A stretch of 64,000 bases of DNA from Gammaproteobacteria bacterium (GTDB taxonomy: Bacteria > Pseudomonadota > Gammaproteobacteria > Burkholderiales > Burkholderiaceae_B): NCBI GenBank assembly GCA_030832095.1, contig JAURJT010000020.1, positions 1 to 64,000 of the forward strand, given 5' to 3'. A model generated the notes under the pieces. That model saw only the letters and a list, made by a program, of their open reading frames with translations. It did not search any database and was not told where the DNA came from. Made by a program: the position numbers and the translations under genes. Positions 19,930-28,879 of the stretch are shown here, one piece after another. Positions within the stretch are counted from its first letter, which is position 1; the number at the start of each line of letters is the position of its first letter.

Positions 19930-20844
19930 ATGAATGACCGCAAACCCATGGACTTAACTGCTTGCCTTTGCATTGTGCTGCTCTGTTCTCTATGGGGTGG
20001 GCAACAGGTTCTGTTTAAGCTCACGATTCACGACATTCACCCCAACATGCAGATCGCCTTGCGCTCGGCGATTGGCTGCGTGTTGTTGGCCGCATTTATG
20101 TGGCACAAAGGCGTTTCGTTGGCGCTCTGGCGCGGGCCATGGCGAGCAGGCACGGTGGTAGGAGCCTTGTTTGCCCTAGAGTGGTGGATGATCGGCGAAG
20201 CCCTTCAGTATACGAGCGCCTCGCATGTGGTGGTATTTTTATATACAGCCCCAATTTTTACTGCACTGGGCCTGCACGTCTGGCGGCCTGATGAGCGCTT
20301 GAATTGGTGGCAATGGATAGGGGTCTTGATTTGCTTTAGCGGAATTGGTCTGGCATTTTTAGGCTCGTCCGCAGCAACACAACTTGATCCACAGACGCTG
20401 CTCGGAGATTGTCTTGCCTTAGGTGGCGGCGTTCTTTGGGCTGCGACGACGCTCGTCACCCGCTGCTCAGGTTTAGCGCGTATCCCCGCCACACAAACGA
20501 CCATGTATCAACTGTTATTTGGCGCTCTGGTGATACTGCTACTGTGCCTGATTCTGGGTGAGACCGAGATCCACTGGAGCGCCTTTTTGGTGGCTAGCAT
20601 CGTCGGCCAAGGCATAGTGATTTCGTTTTTTAGTCTCTTGGTATGGATTTGGCTGCTCAGACACTATTTGGCCTCGAGAGTTTCGATTTTTACCTTTATC
20701 GCGCCACTGCTCGGCGTAGGTTTGAGTGTGTGGGTGTTAGACGAGCCTCTGTACAGTGAATTTGTGTGGGGTGCCTTGATGGTGATGGCAGGGATGATTT
20801 TGGTGAACCTTGCGCCTCAGACTCGGCGCTTGAACGGAGCATAG
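19930..20844 (+). CDS. EamA/DMT-family permease
   Basis: This is a ten-helix drug/metabolite transporter of the EamA type, 304 residues, made of two five-helix repeats. The first begins LTACLCIVLLCSLWGGQQVLF, with the typical early small-residue/Trp motif. The second begins LGDCLALGGGVLWAATTLVTR. Substrate cannot be told from sequence; relatives export amino acids or other small metabolites. It is followed after 7 bases by the NRDE-protein gene, suggesting a two-gene unit. Confidence 0.85.
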   Translation: MNDRKPMDLTACLCIVLLCSLWGGQQVLFKLTIHDIHPNMQIALRSAIGCVLLAAFMWHKGVSLALWRGPWRAGTVVGALFALEWWMIGEALQYTSASHVVVFLYTAPIFTALGLHVWRPDERLNWWQWIGVLICFSGIGLAFLGSSAATQLDPQTLLGDCLALGGGVLWAATTLVTRCSGLARIPATQTTMYQLLFGALVILLLCLILGETEIHWSAFLVASIVGQGIVISFFSLLVWIWLLRHYLASRVSIFTFIAPLLGVGLSVWVLDEPLYSEFVWGALMVMAGMILVNLAPQTRRLNGA

Positions 20845-20851
20845 TTTTACT

Positions 20852-21655
20852 ATGTGTTTAGCTATTTTTGCGCAGAATGTTTTACCAGACTGGCCGCTGG
20901 TTGTTGTCGCGAATCGCGATGAGTTGCACGTGCGCCCGACAGCGGCGGCACGCCCCTGGGATGAAACCCCTTCGCTGCTAGCAGGCCGTGATCTGCAGGC
21001 TGGGGGCACCTGGCTTGGCCTGACCACAGGCGGGCGTATCGCTTTGCTCACAAACTATCGAGAAACGGGCCTGCGTGATGATCAGGCGCCCTCGCGTGGC
21101 CATCTTGCAGAGCGCTATCTACAACAAGAGCCATCGCAAGAGCAGTCGGCGCAACAATATTTGCAGGCGTTGCAACAAAACAGTGCGCCTTATAACGGCT
21201 TTAATTTACTAGCCGGCGATCAAAGCGGCTTGTGGTATTACTCAAATCGTCTGAACGCAGCACCGTTTAAGATCCCTGACGGTGTCAGTGGGGTGTCAAA
21301 CGCTACGCTCAATACGCCTTGGCCCAAACTGCTTCGCACGCAACGCAGCGTCTCTGAGCATCTGGCACAGACTCATGCCCCTGATTCTGCCCGGCTGGTT
21401 GAAATTTTTCAGGATACCGTTCGTGCCGCAGAGCACGAACTCCCTGACACAGGCGTTGGCCTGGATCGCGAAAAATTACTTGGCAGCCCGTTTATCAAAA
21501 ACGAGCGCTATGGCACACGTTGTACAACGATTATTTTGCAGCATCGCCAAGGCTACGCATTGTTTTACGAAAAGCGCTATGACGCCTTGGGGCAAGAATT
21601 GGGTGACAGTAACTGGCAGGTTGATTTTTTAGCGAAGACAATCTCAGCAATGTGA
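20852..21655 (+). CDS. NRDE family protein (TANGO2-like)
   Basis: The 267-residue product starts MCLAIFA and has VVVANRDELHVRPT, the NRDE signature that names the family, then GGTWLGLTTGGRIALLTNYRE. The Cys2 after the initiator resembles an Ntn-hydrolase nucleophile, as proposed for TANGO2 proteins. Human TANGO2 has been linked to heme and lipid handling, and the bacterial role is not established. It is probably co-transcribed with the upstream EamA permease. No strong terminator is seen before the imu promoter. Confidence 0.85.
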   Translation: MCLAIFAQNVLPDWPLVVVANRDELHVRPTAAARPWDETPSLLAGRDLQAGGTWLGLTTGGRIALLTNYRETGLRDDQAPSRGHLAERYLQQEPSQEQSAQQYLQALQQNSAPYNGFNLLAGDQSGLWYYSNRLNAAPFKIPDGVSGVSNATLNTPWPKLLRTQRSVSEHLAQTHAPDSARLVEIFQDTVRAAEHELPDTGVGLDREKLLGSPFIKNERYGTRCTTIILQHRQGYALFYEKRYDALGQELGDSNWQVDFLAKTISAM

Positions 21656-21815
21656 GGTTTTGAAACACACAAGGGTGTTTTCGAAGACGAAGCTGCTGGC
21701 AAGAGCGAAGCGAGTTGCTGAGTATCACGCATTTTGTATACGCGTGGCAATTTGCGGCATGACGCCTTGAGCGTACAGCCGTTTGTCAAACAGCAATTAA
21801 ACGCTGTGGGCTTGG

Positions 21816-21844
21816 TTGCAGAACACAATAATACTGTATATTTA
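21816..21844 (+). promoter_or_regulatory. Probable imu operon promoter
   Basis: TTGCAG (21816-21821) and TATTTA (21839-21844) are 17 bases apart, forming a plausible sigma-70 promoter. The -10 overlaps the LexA box, so LexA would block it directly. The predicted transcript start is about 20 bases before the imuA ATG. Confidence 0.5.
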
Positions 21845-21849
21845 TACAG
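21834..21849. promoter_or_regulatory. LexA (SOS) box
   Basis: CTGTATATTTATACAG is a perfect CTGT-N8-ACAG operator with an AT-rich spacer. It lies 24 bases before the imuA start. This places imuA-imuB-dnaE2 under SOS control, as known for this cassette in many bacteria. Confidence 0.93.
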
Positions 21850-21872
21850 TATTATTTTATTTGTTGCCTGTG

Positions 21873-22610
21873 ATGCTCACCTCTAAAACCTCACCCGTCT
21901 GCCCTCCTGCCTCTCTACTGAAGCTGCATCCTGCGCTTTGGCGCGGGTCGCAATTGAGCGCACGCACGGGCCCCACCATTTCAACAGGGTTTTCAACCTT
22001 AGACGCTGAACTGCCCGGCAAAGGCTGGCCCACAGGTTCACTGATTGAACTGCTCACACCACACTCAGGCATTGGCGAAATTAGGCTCTTGCGGGCTGCC
22101 CTACATGCCACGGTAAAGCAGCAACCGGTAGTCTTACTGCACCCCCCCTATCAACCCAACATCGCTTGCTGGACGGGTTGGCGCTTTGGCGTACAGCGCC
22201 TGCTTTGTTTAGCACCCCAACGCACGCGTGATGCGTATTGGGCGGCCGAGCAGATTTTAAAAAACGGTAGTTGCGCAGCCTTGCTGTTTTGGGCGCATCC
22301 CATTCAAAACTCGATCCTGAAACGATTGCATCTTGCGGCGCAAAGCAGTCAAACTTTATTTTTTATGTTTCGTCCGCACTCTGTCCAAACCGAAGCCTCA
22401 CCCGCGGTGCTACGGGTCATGTTGTCTGCTGAACCAACAGGTGCCCTCACACTCTCTATTCTTAAGCGACGGGGCCCTGCCTGCGGGCAGCCTATCACGC
22501 TCACATCATCACCTTCTGAACTCTTTTCAACTGTTACCCATGACCTTATGGATCGGCCTGCACCTGCACAGCCTCAGCCTCGACACGTGGCGACTCCGTT
22601 GGCTGACTGA
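21873..22610 (+). CDS. imuA: ImuA, RecA-like SOS mutagenesis accessory protein
   Basis: ImuA is a RecA/SulA-related protein that works with ImuB and DnaE2 in error-prone lesion bypass. The 245-residue product has the conserved start region LHPALWRGSQL. The phrase STGFSTLDAELPGKGWPTGSLIELL, corresponding to the RecA-fold P-loop region, follows; here the loop after ELLTPHSGIGE is degenerate. The C-terminus reads LTLSILKRRGPACGQPI. The start is ATG at 21873. The last 71 bases overlap the likely imuB start in another frame. Confidence 0.9.
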   Translation: MLTSKTSPVCPPASLLKLHPALWRGSQLSARTGPTISTGFSTLDAELPGKGWPTGSLIELLTPHSGIGEIRLLRAALHATVKQQPVVLLHPPYQPNIACWTGWRFGVQRLLCLAPQRTRDAYWAAEQILKNGSCAALLFWAHPIQNSILKRLHLAAQSSQTLFFMFRPHSVQTEASPAVLRVMLSAEPTGALTLSILKRRGPACGQPITLTSSPSELFSTVTHDLMDRPAPAQPQPRHVATPLAD

Positions 22611-24192
22611 GCCCAGCGCTGCCGCCGTCTTCGAACACGATGCTCTGATCGCTATGACGCCTGGCGCGCAGCAATGTGGCCTCAAATTAGGCATGCGCTG
22701 CGCAACAGTGCGCAGTCTGGCACCTGAGTGTTTACTATATCCAAGAGACCAACGCGCCGAACAAAATGCCTATGATCAAGCCGCCCAAGTTGCTTTAGCC
22801 TACTCGCCGTCTGTGTATCAACACGCGCGCGAGACGCTCTTGATCGACGTCACCTACAGCTTGCGGTTGTTTGGTGGTGTTCGTCAGATTGTTCAAGGGT
22901 TACGACAACAACTCAAACGCTTAACGCTGCAAGTGCAAAGCGGTGTCGCGCCCACGGCAACCGGAGCTTGGCTGTTGGCGCAAGTTGCGCGGCACTCAAC
23001 GCAGCACTTAGCACAGCACTCGATACAGCGCTCAGCACAATACTCGCCACGCTATGCCTGCAGTCAACCGACGCTCGAGCGCCTACTCAACCCGCTGCCG
23101 TGCGCGATGCTGCAAAGTGCACAGCCTCATCTGGTATGGCTCAAAGCGATTGGCTGCGAAACCCTCGGGGGCTTGCGTGCCTTGCCACGTAGCGGTCTGC
23201 AACGGCGCGTGGGTACGGCATTACTGACTGAACTTGAGCAAGCTTATACGCAAGCGGTTTGGCGCCAAGCCCCCTACCTTGCCCCCGAGCAATTTATTGA
23301 ACAACTCGATTTACTGGATCGCCTTGAACACACAACAGCACTGGCTTCTTTTGCAGAACGCTTAGCGCTTAGCTTATGCACTTGGCTAACGGCCAAACAA
23401 TATGCGCTGCGCAGTGCCACGCTTGAACTGCATCACGAACGCGGCCGCCACGCCTGCCCACCCACCGCACTTGAACTCGCCTTTGGCGAACCCGTCTGGC
23501 TGATGTCTCAACTGATGCCCTTATTGCATGAACGCCTGTCGCGCCAAAATCTGGCCGGGCCTGTCGTCGCCCTGACCTTGCGTAGTCAGGCTCTGTCGCC
23601 CCAAAATGCTCGAAGCGCCACGTTATTTCCTGATCCATTACAGATGCCCGCCGACTATCGACGCCTGTTAGATTTGCTGTCTGCCCGACTAGGCGCAGAA
23701 CAAATATTGCAACCTGCGCCTCTAGCTGATCATCGCCCAGAAATCGCCAACAATTGGGTACCCTTTGACGCTTCGACGCTCAGACCAACTGCACCGACAG
23801 CGACCAAATCTGCTGTATCGACAGCGACCAAGTCTGCTGCATCGACAACGATCAAATCTGCGGCATCCGCAATCACCACGCAAGCTACGTCTGTGACCGC
23901 TACGCGAGCCACACGCGATACAGTCAGTTCAACGCCTGCACCCTTAAGCGAAAGGCCTTTTTGGTTATTAGCCGAGCCTCTTCTACTTAACGTTCGCAAT
24001 GATCGTCCGATCTACCATGGCCCGTTGCAGTTATTGCGTGGCCCCGAACGTATTGAAAGTGGGTGGTGGGATCACTTACGCATTGCACGCGACTATTTTG
24101 TGGCACAAGACCAGCAGGCCGTGCGCTACTGGATCTATCGCGAACGTGATACCGAGCTGGCGCGCTGGTTTCTACATGGCGTCTTTGGTTAA
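22540..24192 (+). CDS. imuB: ImuB, inactive Y-family polymerase-like mutasome protein
   Basis: ImuB scaffolds the mutasome and is a catalytically dead DinB relative. Here the N-terminal strand reads MTLWIGLHLHSLSL where active Y-polymerases carry the metal-binding DMD/DCFF residues. The palm and finger regions (TLLIDVTYSLRLFGG, VQSGVAPTATGAWLLA), a thumb HhH (LKAIGCETLGGLRALP) and a little finger (QFIEQLDLLDRLEHTTA) follow. The C-terminal ImuB domain starts PFWLLAEPLLL. An Ala/Thr/Ser-rich linker (about residues 418-470) contains a 24-bp tandem repeat. The start ATG at 22540 matches homologues and lies inside the imuA end. The stop overlaps dnaE2 by one base (TAATG). Total 550 aa. Confidence 0.92.
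   Translation: MTLWIGLHLHSLSLDTWRLRWLTEPSAAAVFEHDALIAMTPGAQQCGLKLGMRCATVRSLAPECLLYPRDQRAEQNAYDQAAQVALAYSPSVYQHARETLLIDVTYSLRLFGGVRQIVQGLRQQLKRLTLQVQSGVAPTATGAWLLAQVARHSTQHLAQHSIQRSAQYSPRYACSQPTLERLLNPLPCAMLQSAQPHLVWLKAIGCETLGGLRALPRSGLQRRVGTALLTELEQAYTQAVWRQAPYLAPEQFIEQLDLLDRLEHTTALASFAERLALSLCTWLTAKQYALRSATLELHHERGRHACPPTALELAFGEPVWLMSQLMPLLHERLSRQNLAGPVVALTLRSQALSPQNARSATLFPDPLQMPADYRRLLDLLSARLGAEQILQPAPLADHRPEIANNWVPFDASTLRPTAPTATKSAVSTATKSAASTTIKSAASAITTQATSVTATRATRDTVSSTPAPLSERPFWLLAEPLLLNVRNDRPIYHGPLQLLRGPERIESGWWDHLRIARDYFVAQDQQAVRYWIYRERDTELARWFLHGVFG
23797..23868 (+). repeat. 24-bp tandem repeat inside imuB linker
   Basis: Three successive 24-base units start at 23797, 23821 and 23845. 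They encode near-identical octapeptides (TATKSAVS, TATKSAAS, TTIKSAAS). A fourth, decayed unit follows. The frame is kept, so the linker can grow or shrink by eight residues without frameshift. Confidence 0.85.
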
Positions 24193-27100
24193 TGGGTGCG
24201 CACTTTTCAACCCTTTTGCCTGGCTATGCCGAGCTGCATTGCTTATCAAACTTTACGTTCTTGCGTGGTGCTTCGTCACCCGAAAGCCTAGTGGCACAAG
24301 CCGCTGCCTTAGGCTATCACGCGCTAGCGCTCACAGATGAATGCTCGTTAGCCGGCATTGTGCGCGCTCATCTTGAGGCTAAAAAAACAGACTTAAAGTT
24401 ATTAATTGGCACTGAACTGCGCCTAGATCCAAGCGATCAACCGGCTTACAACATCGTTTTACTTGCACAACACCGCGAAGGCTATGGCAATTTATGTGAA
24501 GTGATTACACGCGGGCGTATGCAAGCTGTTAAAGGGCAATATCTGTTGCGTCCACACGAGGTTGTGGTAGATGGTTGCTTAGCCATTTTGATCCCTCAGC
24601 CAGAGGTGACGCCGGCCGACCTCGCCCTTCAATTAACCTGGCTGGCACAACACCTTTCAAGCCGCTGTTGGGTAGCCATTAGTCGCTTGCATCGCGCGCA
24701 AGACAATCTGCGTTTGCAGATGATTCAAACCTTAGCTCATACACACAATATCCCTTGTGTGGCTGTCGGACAAGTTCACATGCATAAGCGTTCACGCAAA
24801 GCCTTGCATGATGTGTTGACGGCAATTCGTTTACGTCAAACCGTCGCGCAATGTGGCTATGAGTTAGCCTCAAATGCCGAGCAACATTTACGCACGCGGC
24901 TACGCTTAAGCAATCTGTACGAACCCGAGCTTTTACTGCAAACCATTTGCATCGCCGAACGTTGCCACTTTAGTCTTGACGAACTACGCTACGAATACCC
25001 CGAAGAAGTCGTACCCAAGGGATATACCCCAGCGCAGTACCTGCATGAGCAAACTTGGCAAGGTGCAAACAAACGTTACCCTGCAGGCATCCCTGAAAAT
25101 GTTAGCGCGCAGATCAAACACGAACTCGCCTTGATCACAGAGCTTGGCTACGAAACATATTTTTTAACTGTCTATGACCTGGTGCAATTTGCGGTAAGCC
25201 GACAAATCTTGTGCCAAGGACGAGGCTCTGCCGCCAATTCGGCGGTGTGTTATTGCCTGGGGATCACCGCGGTGAATCCTGCAAACGGTAACGCCTTATT
25301 TGAACGTTTCATCAGCCGCGAGCGCAATGAACCACCAGATATTGATGTGGATTTTGAACACCAGCGGCGCGAAGAGGTCATTCAATATCTTTACCAAAAA
25401 TATGGCCGCCAACGCGCCGCCTTAACCGGCGTGGTGACGTCTTACCGCCCGCGTAGTGTTTTGCGTGATACCGGCCGCGCCTTGGGGATTGACGCACAGA
25501 TCATTGACCAAGTTGCCAAATCACATCGCTGGTGGGATGGCAAACAGAATTTAATCCATCGCCTGTTTGAAGCCGGTTTAGATGCCGAGGCTGCTGTCAC
25601 ACAGCAGTGGGCCGAACTCGCGCAAGCCTTGATGGGGTTTCCGCGTCACTTGTCACAACATCCTGGCGGCTTTGTGTTGGCGCGCGGTTTGTTATCACGT
25701 TTGGTGCCGATTGAAAATGCAGCCATGCCACAGCGCAGCGTCGTGCAGTGGGATAAAGACGATTTGGATGCTGTTGGATTATTAAAAGTCGACATCCTGG
25801 CTTTAGGGATGTTGACGGTGATTCGTCGTAGCCTCGAATGGGTCGCCTGGCGCCGCAAGTTGCCGCACTTTAGCTTGCAAGATATTCCGGATGATGATGG
25901 GCCCACCTATGACATGATTTGCGCTGCCGATACGGTAGGCGTGTTTCAGATTGAATCGCGTGCGCAGATGTCGATGCTGCCGCGCTTACGACCGCGACAG
26001 TTTTATGACTTAGTCATCGAAGTTGCAATCGTACGGCCAGGTCCTATTCAAGGGGGCATGGTGCATCCGTATCTGCGACGACGACAAGGCCTTGAGGCGA
26101 TTACTTATCCCAGTCGAGCGGTGCGTGCTGTGCTTGAACGTACGCTCGGCGTGCCAATTTTTCAAGAGCAGGTCATGAAAATTGCGATGGCTGCCGCTGG
26201 CTTTACGGCAGGCCAAGCCGACGAACTACGCCGCTCCATGGCGGCCTGGCGACGCAAGGGTGGTATCGATCAGTTTCGACGTAAATTGATCGATGGCTTA
26301 CTCAACAATGGTTACACACCAGAATTTGCTGAAACGATTTTTAAACAAATCGAAGGCTTCGGTGAGTATGGGTTTCCTGAAAGTCATGCGGCGAGTTTTG
26401 CATTACTCGCCTATGTGAGTGCGTGGCTCAAACGTCACGAGCCCGAAGCCTTTTTAGCTTCGCTATTGAACTCACAACCGATGGGGTTTTATGCGGCCTC
26501 GCAGTTAATACAAGATGCACGTCGTCATGGCGTACAGCTTTTACCCGTTGATGTTCAAACAAGCGAGTGGGAGTGCACGCTTGAAATGGTGCTTGATGGA
26601 CCTAAGTTATCCCCTGACGTGCTGCCTGGCGCACCTAAGCGTGTGTCTGAAGCACCTAAGCGTGTGCTTGGTGAATCTAAACGAGTGCCTGATATTCAAA
26701 CCTCGCCGTGCCTACGGCCAGCGGTGCGCTTAGGTCTGAACCAAATCCTTGGCTTACCGCAGGCCGCCGCGCAAGCTCTGCTTGACGCGCGCCAAGCGGG
26801 GCCGTTTCTTGATACACAAGAGCTTGGCCGACGTGCGGATCTCAATCAGTCTGTTTTGCAACAACTTGCCTTAGCCGGCGCCTTGCATACGTTAAGCGGA
26901 CATCGCCGCCAAGCGGCCTGGCATGCTGCAGCCAGTGTGGCAACGAAGGGCCTGTTGCGCGAGGCCGAACCAAGCGAAGACGAACAACCTTTGCTCTTGC
27001 CTCCCACTGAGGCGCATGATCTTGTGACGGATTATCAGCGCTTGGGTTTTACCCTCGGGCGTCATCCCTTAGCCTTGCTGCGTCAAACCCTCACCCGCTT

Positions 27101-27419
27101 GCGCTTTGCACAAGCGACCACGTTGGCTCAATTTCCACAGGGGCGCTTGGCACGCGCCTGTGGCCTGGTCACCATGCGCCAGCGTCCGCAAACGGCCAAA
27201 GGTGTGATTTTTATCACGCTCGAAGACGAAACTGGCTCGGTCAACTTGATCGTGCGAGCTGAACTGGCGGTACGCCAACGTCGTGAACTGTTACAGGCAC
27301 AACTCTTGGCGGCCATCGGCACCTGGCAAAACTTGCAAGGCACGCAACACTTGCTGGTGGGACGCTTCGAGGATCACTCACACCTGCTGGCCACGATTGG
27401 GGCCGAGCAGTCACTTTAA
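24192..27419 (+). CDS. dnaE2: Error-prone DNA polymerase DnaE2 (ImuC)
   Basis: DnaE2 is a C-family polymerase that copies damaged DNA with ImuA and ImuB. The 1075-residue product has an N-terminal PHP domain (YAELHCLSNFTFLRGASSPE, LALTDECSLAGIVR). The palm includes LCQGRGSAANSAVCYCLG and the catalytic PDIDVDFEHQRRE. The finger region holds FPESHAASFALLAYVSAWLKRHEPEAFLASLLNSQP, then an HhH segment (LGLNQILGLPQAAAQALLDAR) and a C-terminal OB fold (GLVTMRQRPQTAKGVIFITLEDETG). A short repeat-bearing insertion, APKRVSEAPKRVLGESKRV, precedes the HhH region. Length and order imuA-imuB-dnaE2 are canonical. Confidence 0.96.
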   Translation: MGAHFSTLLPGYAELHCLSNFTFLRGASSPESLVAQAAALGYHALALTDECSLAGIVRAHLEAKKTDLKLLIGTELRLDPSDQPAYNIVLLAQHREGYGNLCEVITRGRMQAVKGQYLLRPHEVVVDGCLAILIPQPEVTPADLALQLTWLAQHLSSRCWVAISRLHRAQDNLRLQMIQTLAHTHNIPCVAVGQVHMHKRSRKALHDVLTAIRLRQTVAQCGYELASNAEQHLRTRLRLSNLYEPELLLQTICIAERCHFSLDELRYEYPEEVVPKGYTPAQYLHEQTWQGANKRYPAGIPENVSAQIKHELALITELGYETYFLTVYDLVQFAVSRQILCQGRGSAANSAVCYCLGITAVNPANGNALFERFISRERNEPPDIDVDFEHQRREEVIQYLYQKYGRQRAALTGVVTSYRPRSVLRDTGRALGIDAQIIDQVAKSHRWWDGKQNLIHRLFEAGLDAEAAVTQQWAELAQALMGFPRHLSQHPGGFVLARGLLSRLVPIENAAMPQRSVVQWDKDDLDAVGLLKVDILALGMLTVIRRSLEWVAWRRKLPHFSLQDIPDDDGPTYDMICAADTVGVFQIESRAQMSMLPRLRPRQFYDLVIEVAIVRPGPIQGGMVHPYLRRRQGLEAITYPSRAVRAVLERTLGVPIFQEQVMKIAMAAAGFTAGQADELRRSMAAWRRKGGIDQFRRKLIDGLLNNGYTPEFAETIFKQIEGFGEYGFPESHAASFALLAYVSAWLKRHEPEAFLASLLNSQPMGFYAASQLIQDARRHGVQLLPVDVQTSEWECTLEMVLDGPKLSPDVLPGAPKRVSEAPKRVLGESKRVPDIQTSPCLRPAVRLGLNQILGLPQAAAQALLDARQAGPFLDTQELGRRADLNQSVLQQLALAGALHTLSGHRRQAAWHAAASVATKGLLREAEPSEDEQPLLLPPTEAHDLVTDYQRLGFTLGRHPLALLRQTLTRLRFAQATTLAQFPQGRLARACGLVTMRQRPQTAKGVIFITLEDETGSVNLIVRAELAVRQRRELLQAQLLAAIGTWQNLQGTQHLLVGRFEDHSHLLATIGAEQSL
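26631..26693 (+). repeat. 21-bp tandem repeat inside dnaE2
   Basis: Three 21-base units start at 26631, 26652 and 26673. They encode APKRVSE, APKRVLG and ESKRVPD, a basic, Pro-containing heptapeptide repeat. It lies at about residues 814-834, in the connection between the finger domain and the HhH region. The first two units share 17 of 21 bases. Confidence 0.85.
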
Positions 27420-27514
27420 CAATGCGCAAACCCGATAAACAGGCAAGGCAGTCAACCTAGACAGCGTCGAGGCTTTATACTAACGGCTATTCTTTCTTAA
27501 CGACCGAGCCCATC

Positions 27515-27970
27515 ATGTCAGACCTCAAACTTCGAATCGCAGAATCAGTCAAAGACGCCATGCGCGCAAAAGCGAGCGAGCGTTTAGGGACTCTGCGGTT
27601 TTTACAGGCGGCTATCAAACAAAAAGAAATCGACGAGCGCAAAGACGTCACCGATGCAGACGTCACTGCAATTATTGAAAAGCAAATCAAACAGCGTCGC
27701 GAATCTATCGCGGCTTATGAGCAAGCTGGTCGCACCGAAACCGCCGCGCAAGAAACTGCCGAAATGGTTGTGCTGAAAGAGTTTTTGCCACAAGCCGCAA
27801 CCGAGGCTGAAGTCAACGCCGCGATTGACGCCGCCCTTGCTCAAGTGCAAGCACAAGGAATCACAGGTAACCCTGCAATGGGTAAAGTCATGGCAATCTT
27901 AAAGCCAGCGCTTGCTGGCCGCGCCGATATGTCAGCATTGTCTGCACTGGTGAAAGCTAAGCTGGGCTAA
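27515..27970 (+). CDS. GatB/YqeY domain protein
   Basis: The 151-residue product matches the free-standing YqeY family: MSDLKLRIAESVKDAMRAK, then TLRFLQAAIKQKEID, KQIKQRRESIAAYEQAGR and a C-terminal helical tail GNPAMGKVMAILKPALAGRADM. The domain equals the tRNA-binding tail of GatB, but the cellular role of lone YqeY is not established. In many bacteria it follows rpsU; here there is no rpsU, and it stands alone 95 bases after dnaE2, convergent with the thioesterase gene. Confidence 0.88.
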   Translation: MSDLKLRIAESVKDAMRAKASERLGTLRFLQAAIKQKEIDERKDVTDADVTAIIEKQIKQRRESIAAYEQAGRTETAAQETAEMVVLKEFLPQAATEAEVNAAIDAALAQVQAQGITGNPAMGKVMAILKPALAGRADMSALSALVKAKLG

Positions 27971-28008
27971 CGCATTGCGAAGCAAAGCAGCAAGGGGCTA
28001 GCGAATAC

Positions 28009-28425
28009 TCAAGCCACCTTCGCTGGCTGCTTCACCTTTAGCACTTTAAAAGATGCTGACGCTTTCGCAATCAACTTGCCTTCAGTGTCTAGCACTTCAC
28101 CTTCACAAAACGCAATCGACGACCCACGTCGCAAACAGCGCGCCTGAATCGTTAAATCAGTCACTGCCGGTTCAAAACAGCTGACCGTAATATCGATTGT
28201 TGCCATCCCCAAGCCCAGCGGATCTACAGAACGACCCGCAGCACTTAGCGTGAAGTCAAGCAAACTCATCAACGCACCCCCGTGGATCGCCTGGCGACTG
28301 TTGAGTAAGTCGTCACGAATTTTTAAACGCGTCACGGCACGATCGTCTTCGCACATGACAGGCTCAACGCCTAAAAATTTCAAATAAGGAATATCAAGAC
28401 CGAAGTAAGTAGAGGGTTCAAACAT
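28009..28425 (-). CDS. PaaI-family hotdog-fold thioesterase
   Basis: This is a 138-residue single hotdog domain. The catalytic-helix region is AIHGGALMSLLDFTLSAAG with the HGG motif of PaaI-type acyl-CoA thioesterases. It is followed by MATIDITVSCFEPAV and the sheet FCEGEVLDTEGKLIAKASASFKVL. It probably hydrolyses an acyl- or aryl-acyl-CoA in the cytoplasm; substrate unknown. It lies 25 bases after the lipoprotein gene stop in the same direction. Confidence 0.82.
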   Translation of the reverse strand: MFEPSTYFGLDIPYLKFLGVEPVMCEDDRAVTRLKIRDDLLNSRQAIHGGALMSLLDFTLSAAGRSVDPLGLGMATIDITVSCFEPAVTDLTIQARCLRRGSSIAFCEGEVLDTEGKLIAKASASFKVLKVKQPAKVA

Positions 28426-28450
28426 TTCAGAAACAATTCACTTTATAAAG

Positions 28451-28879
28451 TTAAGATTTTTTAGCAGGCTGGGCGCTAGGAATATAGTCAGTGCAGGTTG
28501 ATACGCCAAATTGCAACGCAGCGCGCATGGCAGCCAGCGCTGGGGTATCCCAAATATTAAGACCGGCAACAGTGGTGGTGATTTCAGAGTTTTGGTCATC
28601 GAGAGCCCGAATATCGACCTGGCCGTAGCGACTGCCACCCAAGCCACCTGTTACAGCCACTTGGGCTGTGCGCGTCGCGGTATCAAGCTGCCCTTTAATC
28701 GGAAACTCGCCGTCGTTACCCCAACATTGCAGCGCTTGCAGCGTTGCAAGCTTGTAAACCTCTTGATAAGAACGAGGCAGCGTAAAGGTATCTTTAGGTG
28801 AGCTACTAGAATTGATGCCGATGCAGCCCGCTGTCAGCACAGGCATCACCACCGCAAGCCATTTAAAATGATTCAACAT
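28451..28879 (-). CDS. Putative lipoprotein of unknown function
   Basis: The 142-residue product starts with a short basic N-terminus, a hydrophobic stretch (WLAVVMPVLT) and the lipobox LTAGC with Cys19, so it should be lipidated. The mature part has no motif I recognise. It is small, with a segment rich in beta-prone residues (TRTAQVAVTGGLGGSRYGQVDIRAL) and two Cys (C52 and C132) that could form a disulfide. The aspartate after many lipobox Cys that retains proteins in the inner membrane is absent (CIGI), which suggests outer-membrane sorting. No function assigned. Confidence 0.7.
   Translation of the reverse strand: MLNHFKWLAVVMPVLTAGCIGINSSSSPKDTFTLPRSYQEVYKLATLQALQCWGNDGEFPIKGQLDTATRTAQVAVTGGLGGSRYGQVDIRALDDQNSEITTTVAGLNIWDTPALAAMRAALQFGVSTCTDYIPSAQPAKKS

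Noticed and set aside
21662..21682. Terminator after the NRDE gene
   Set aside because: Only a 6-bp AT-rich stem with a short T-run is visible; too weak to call.
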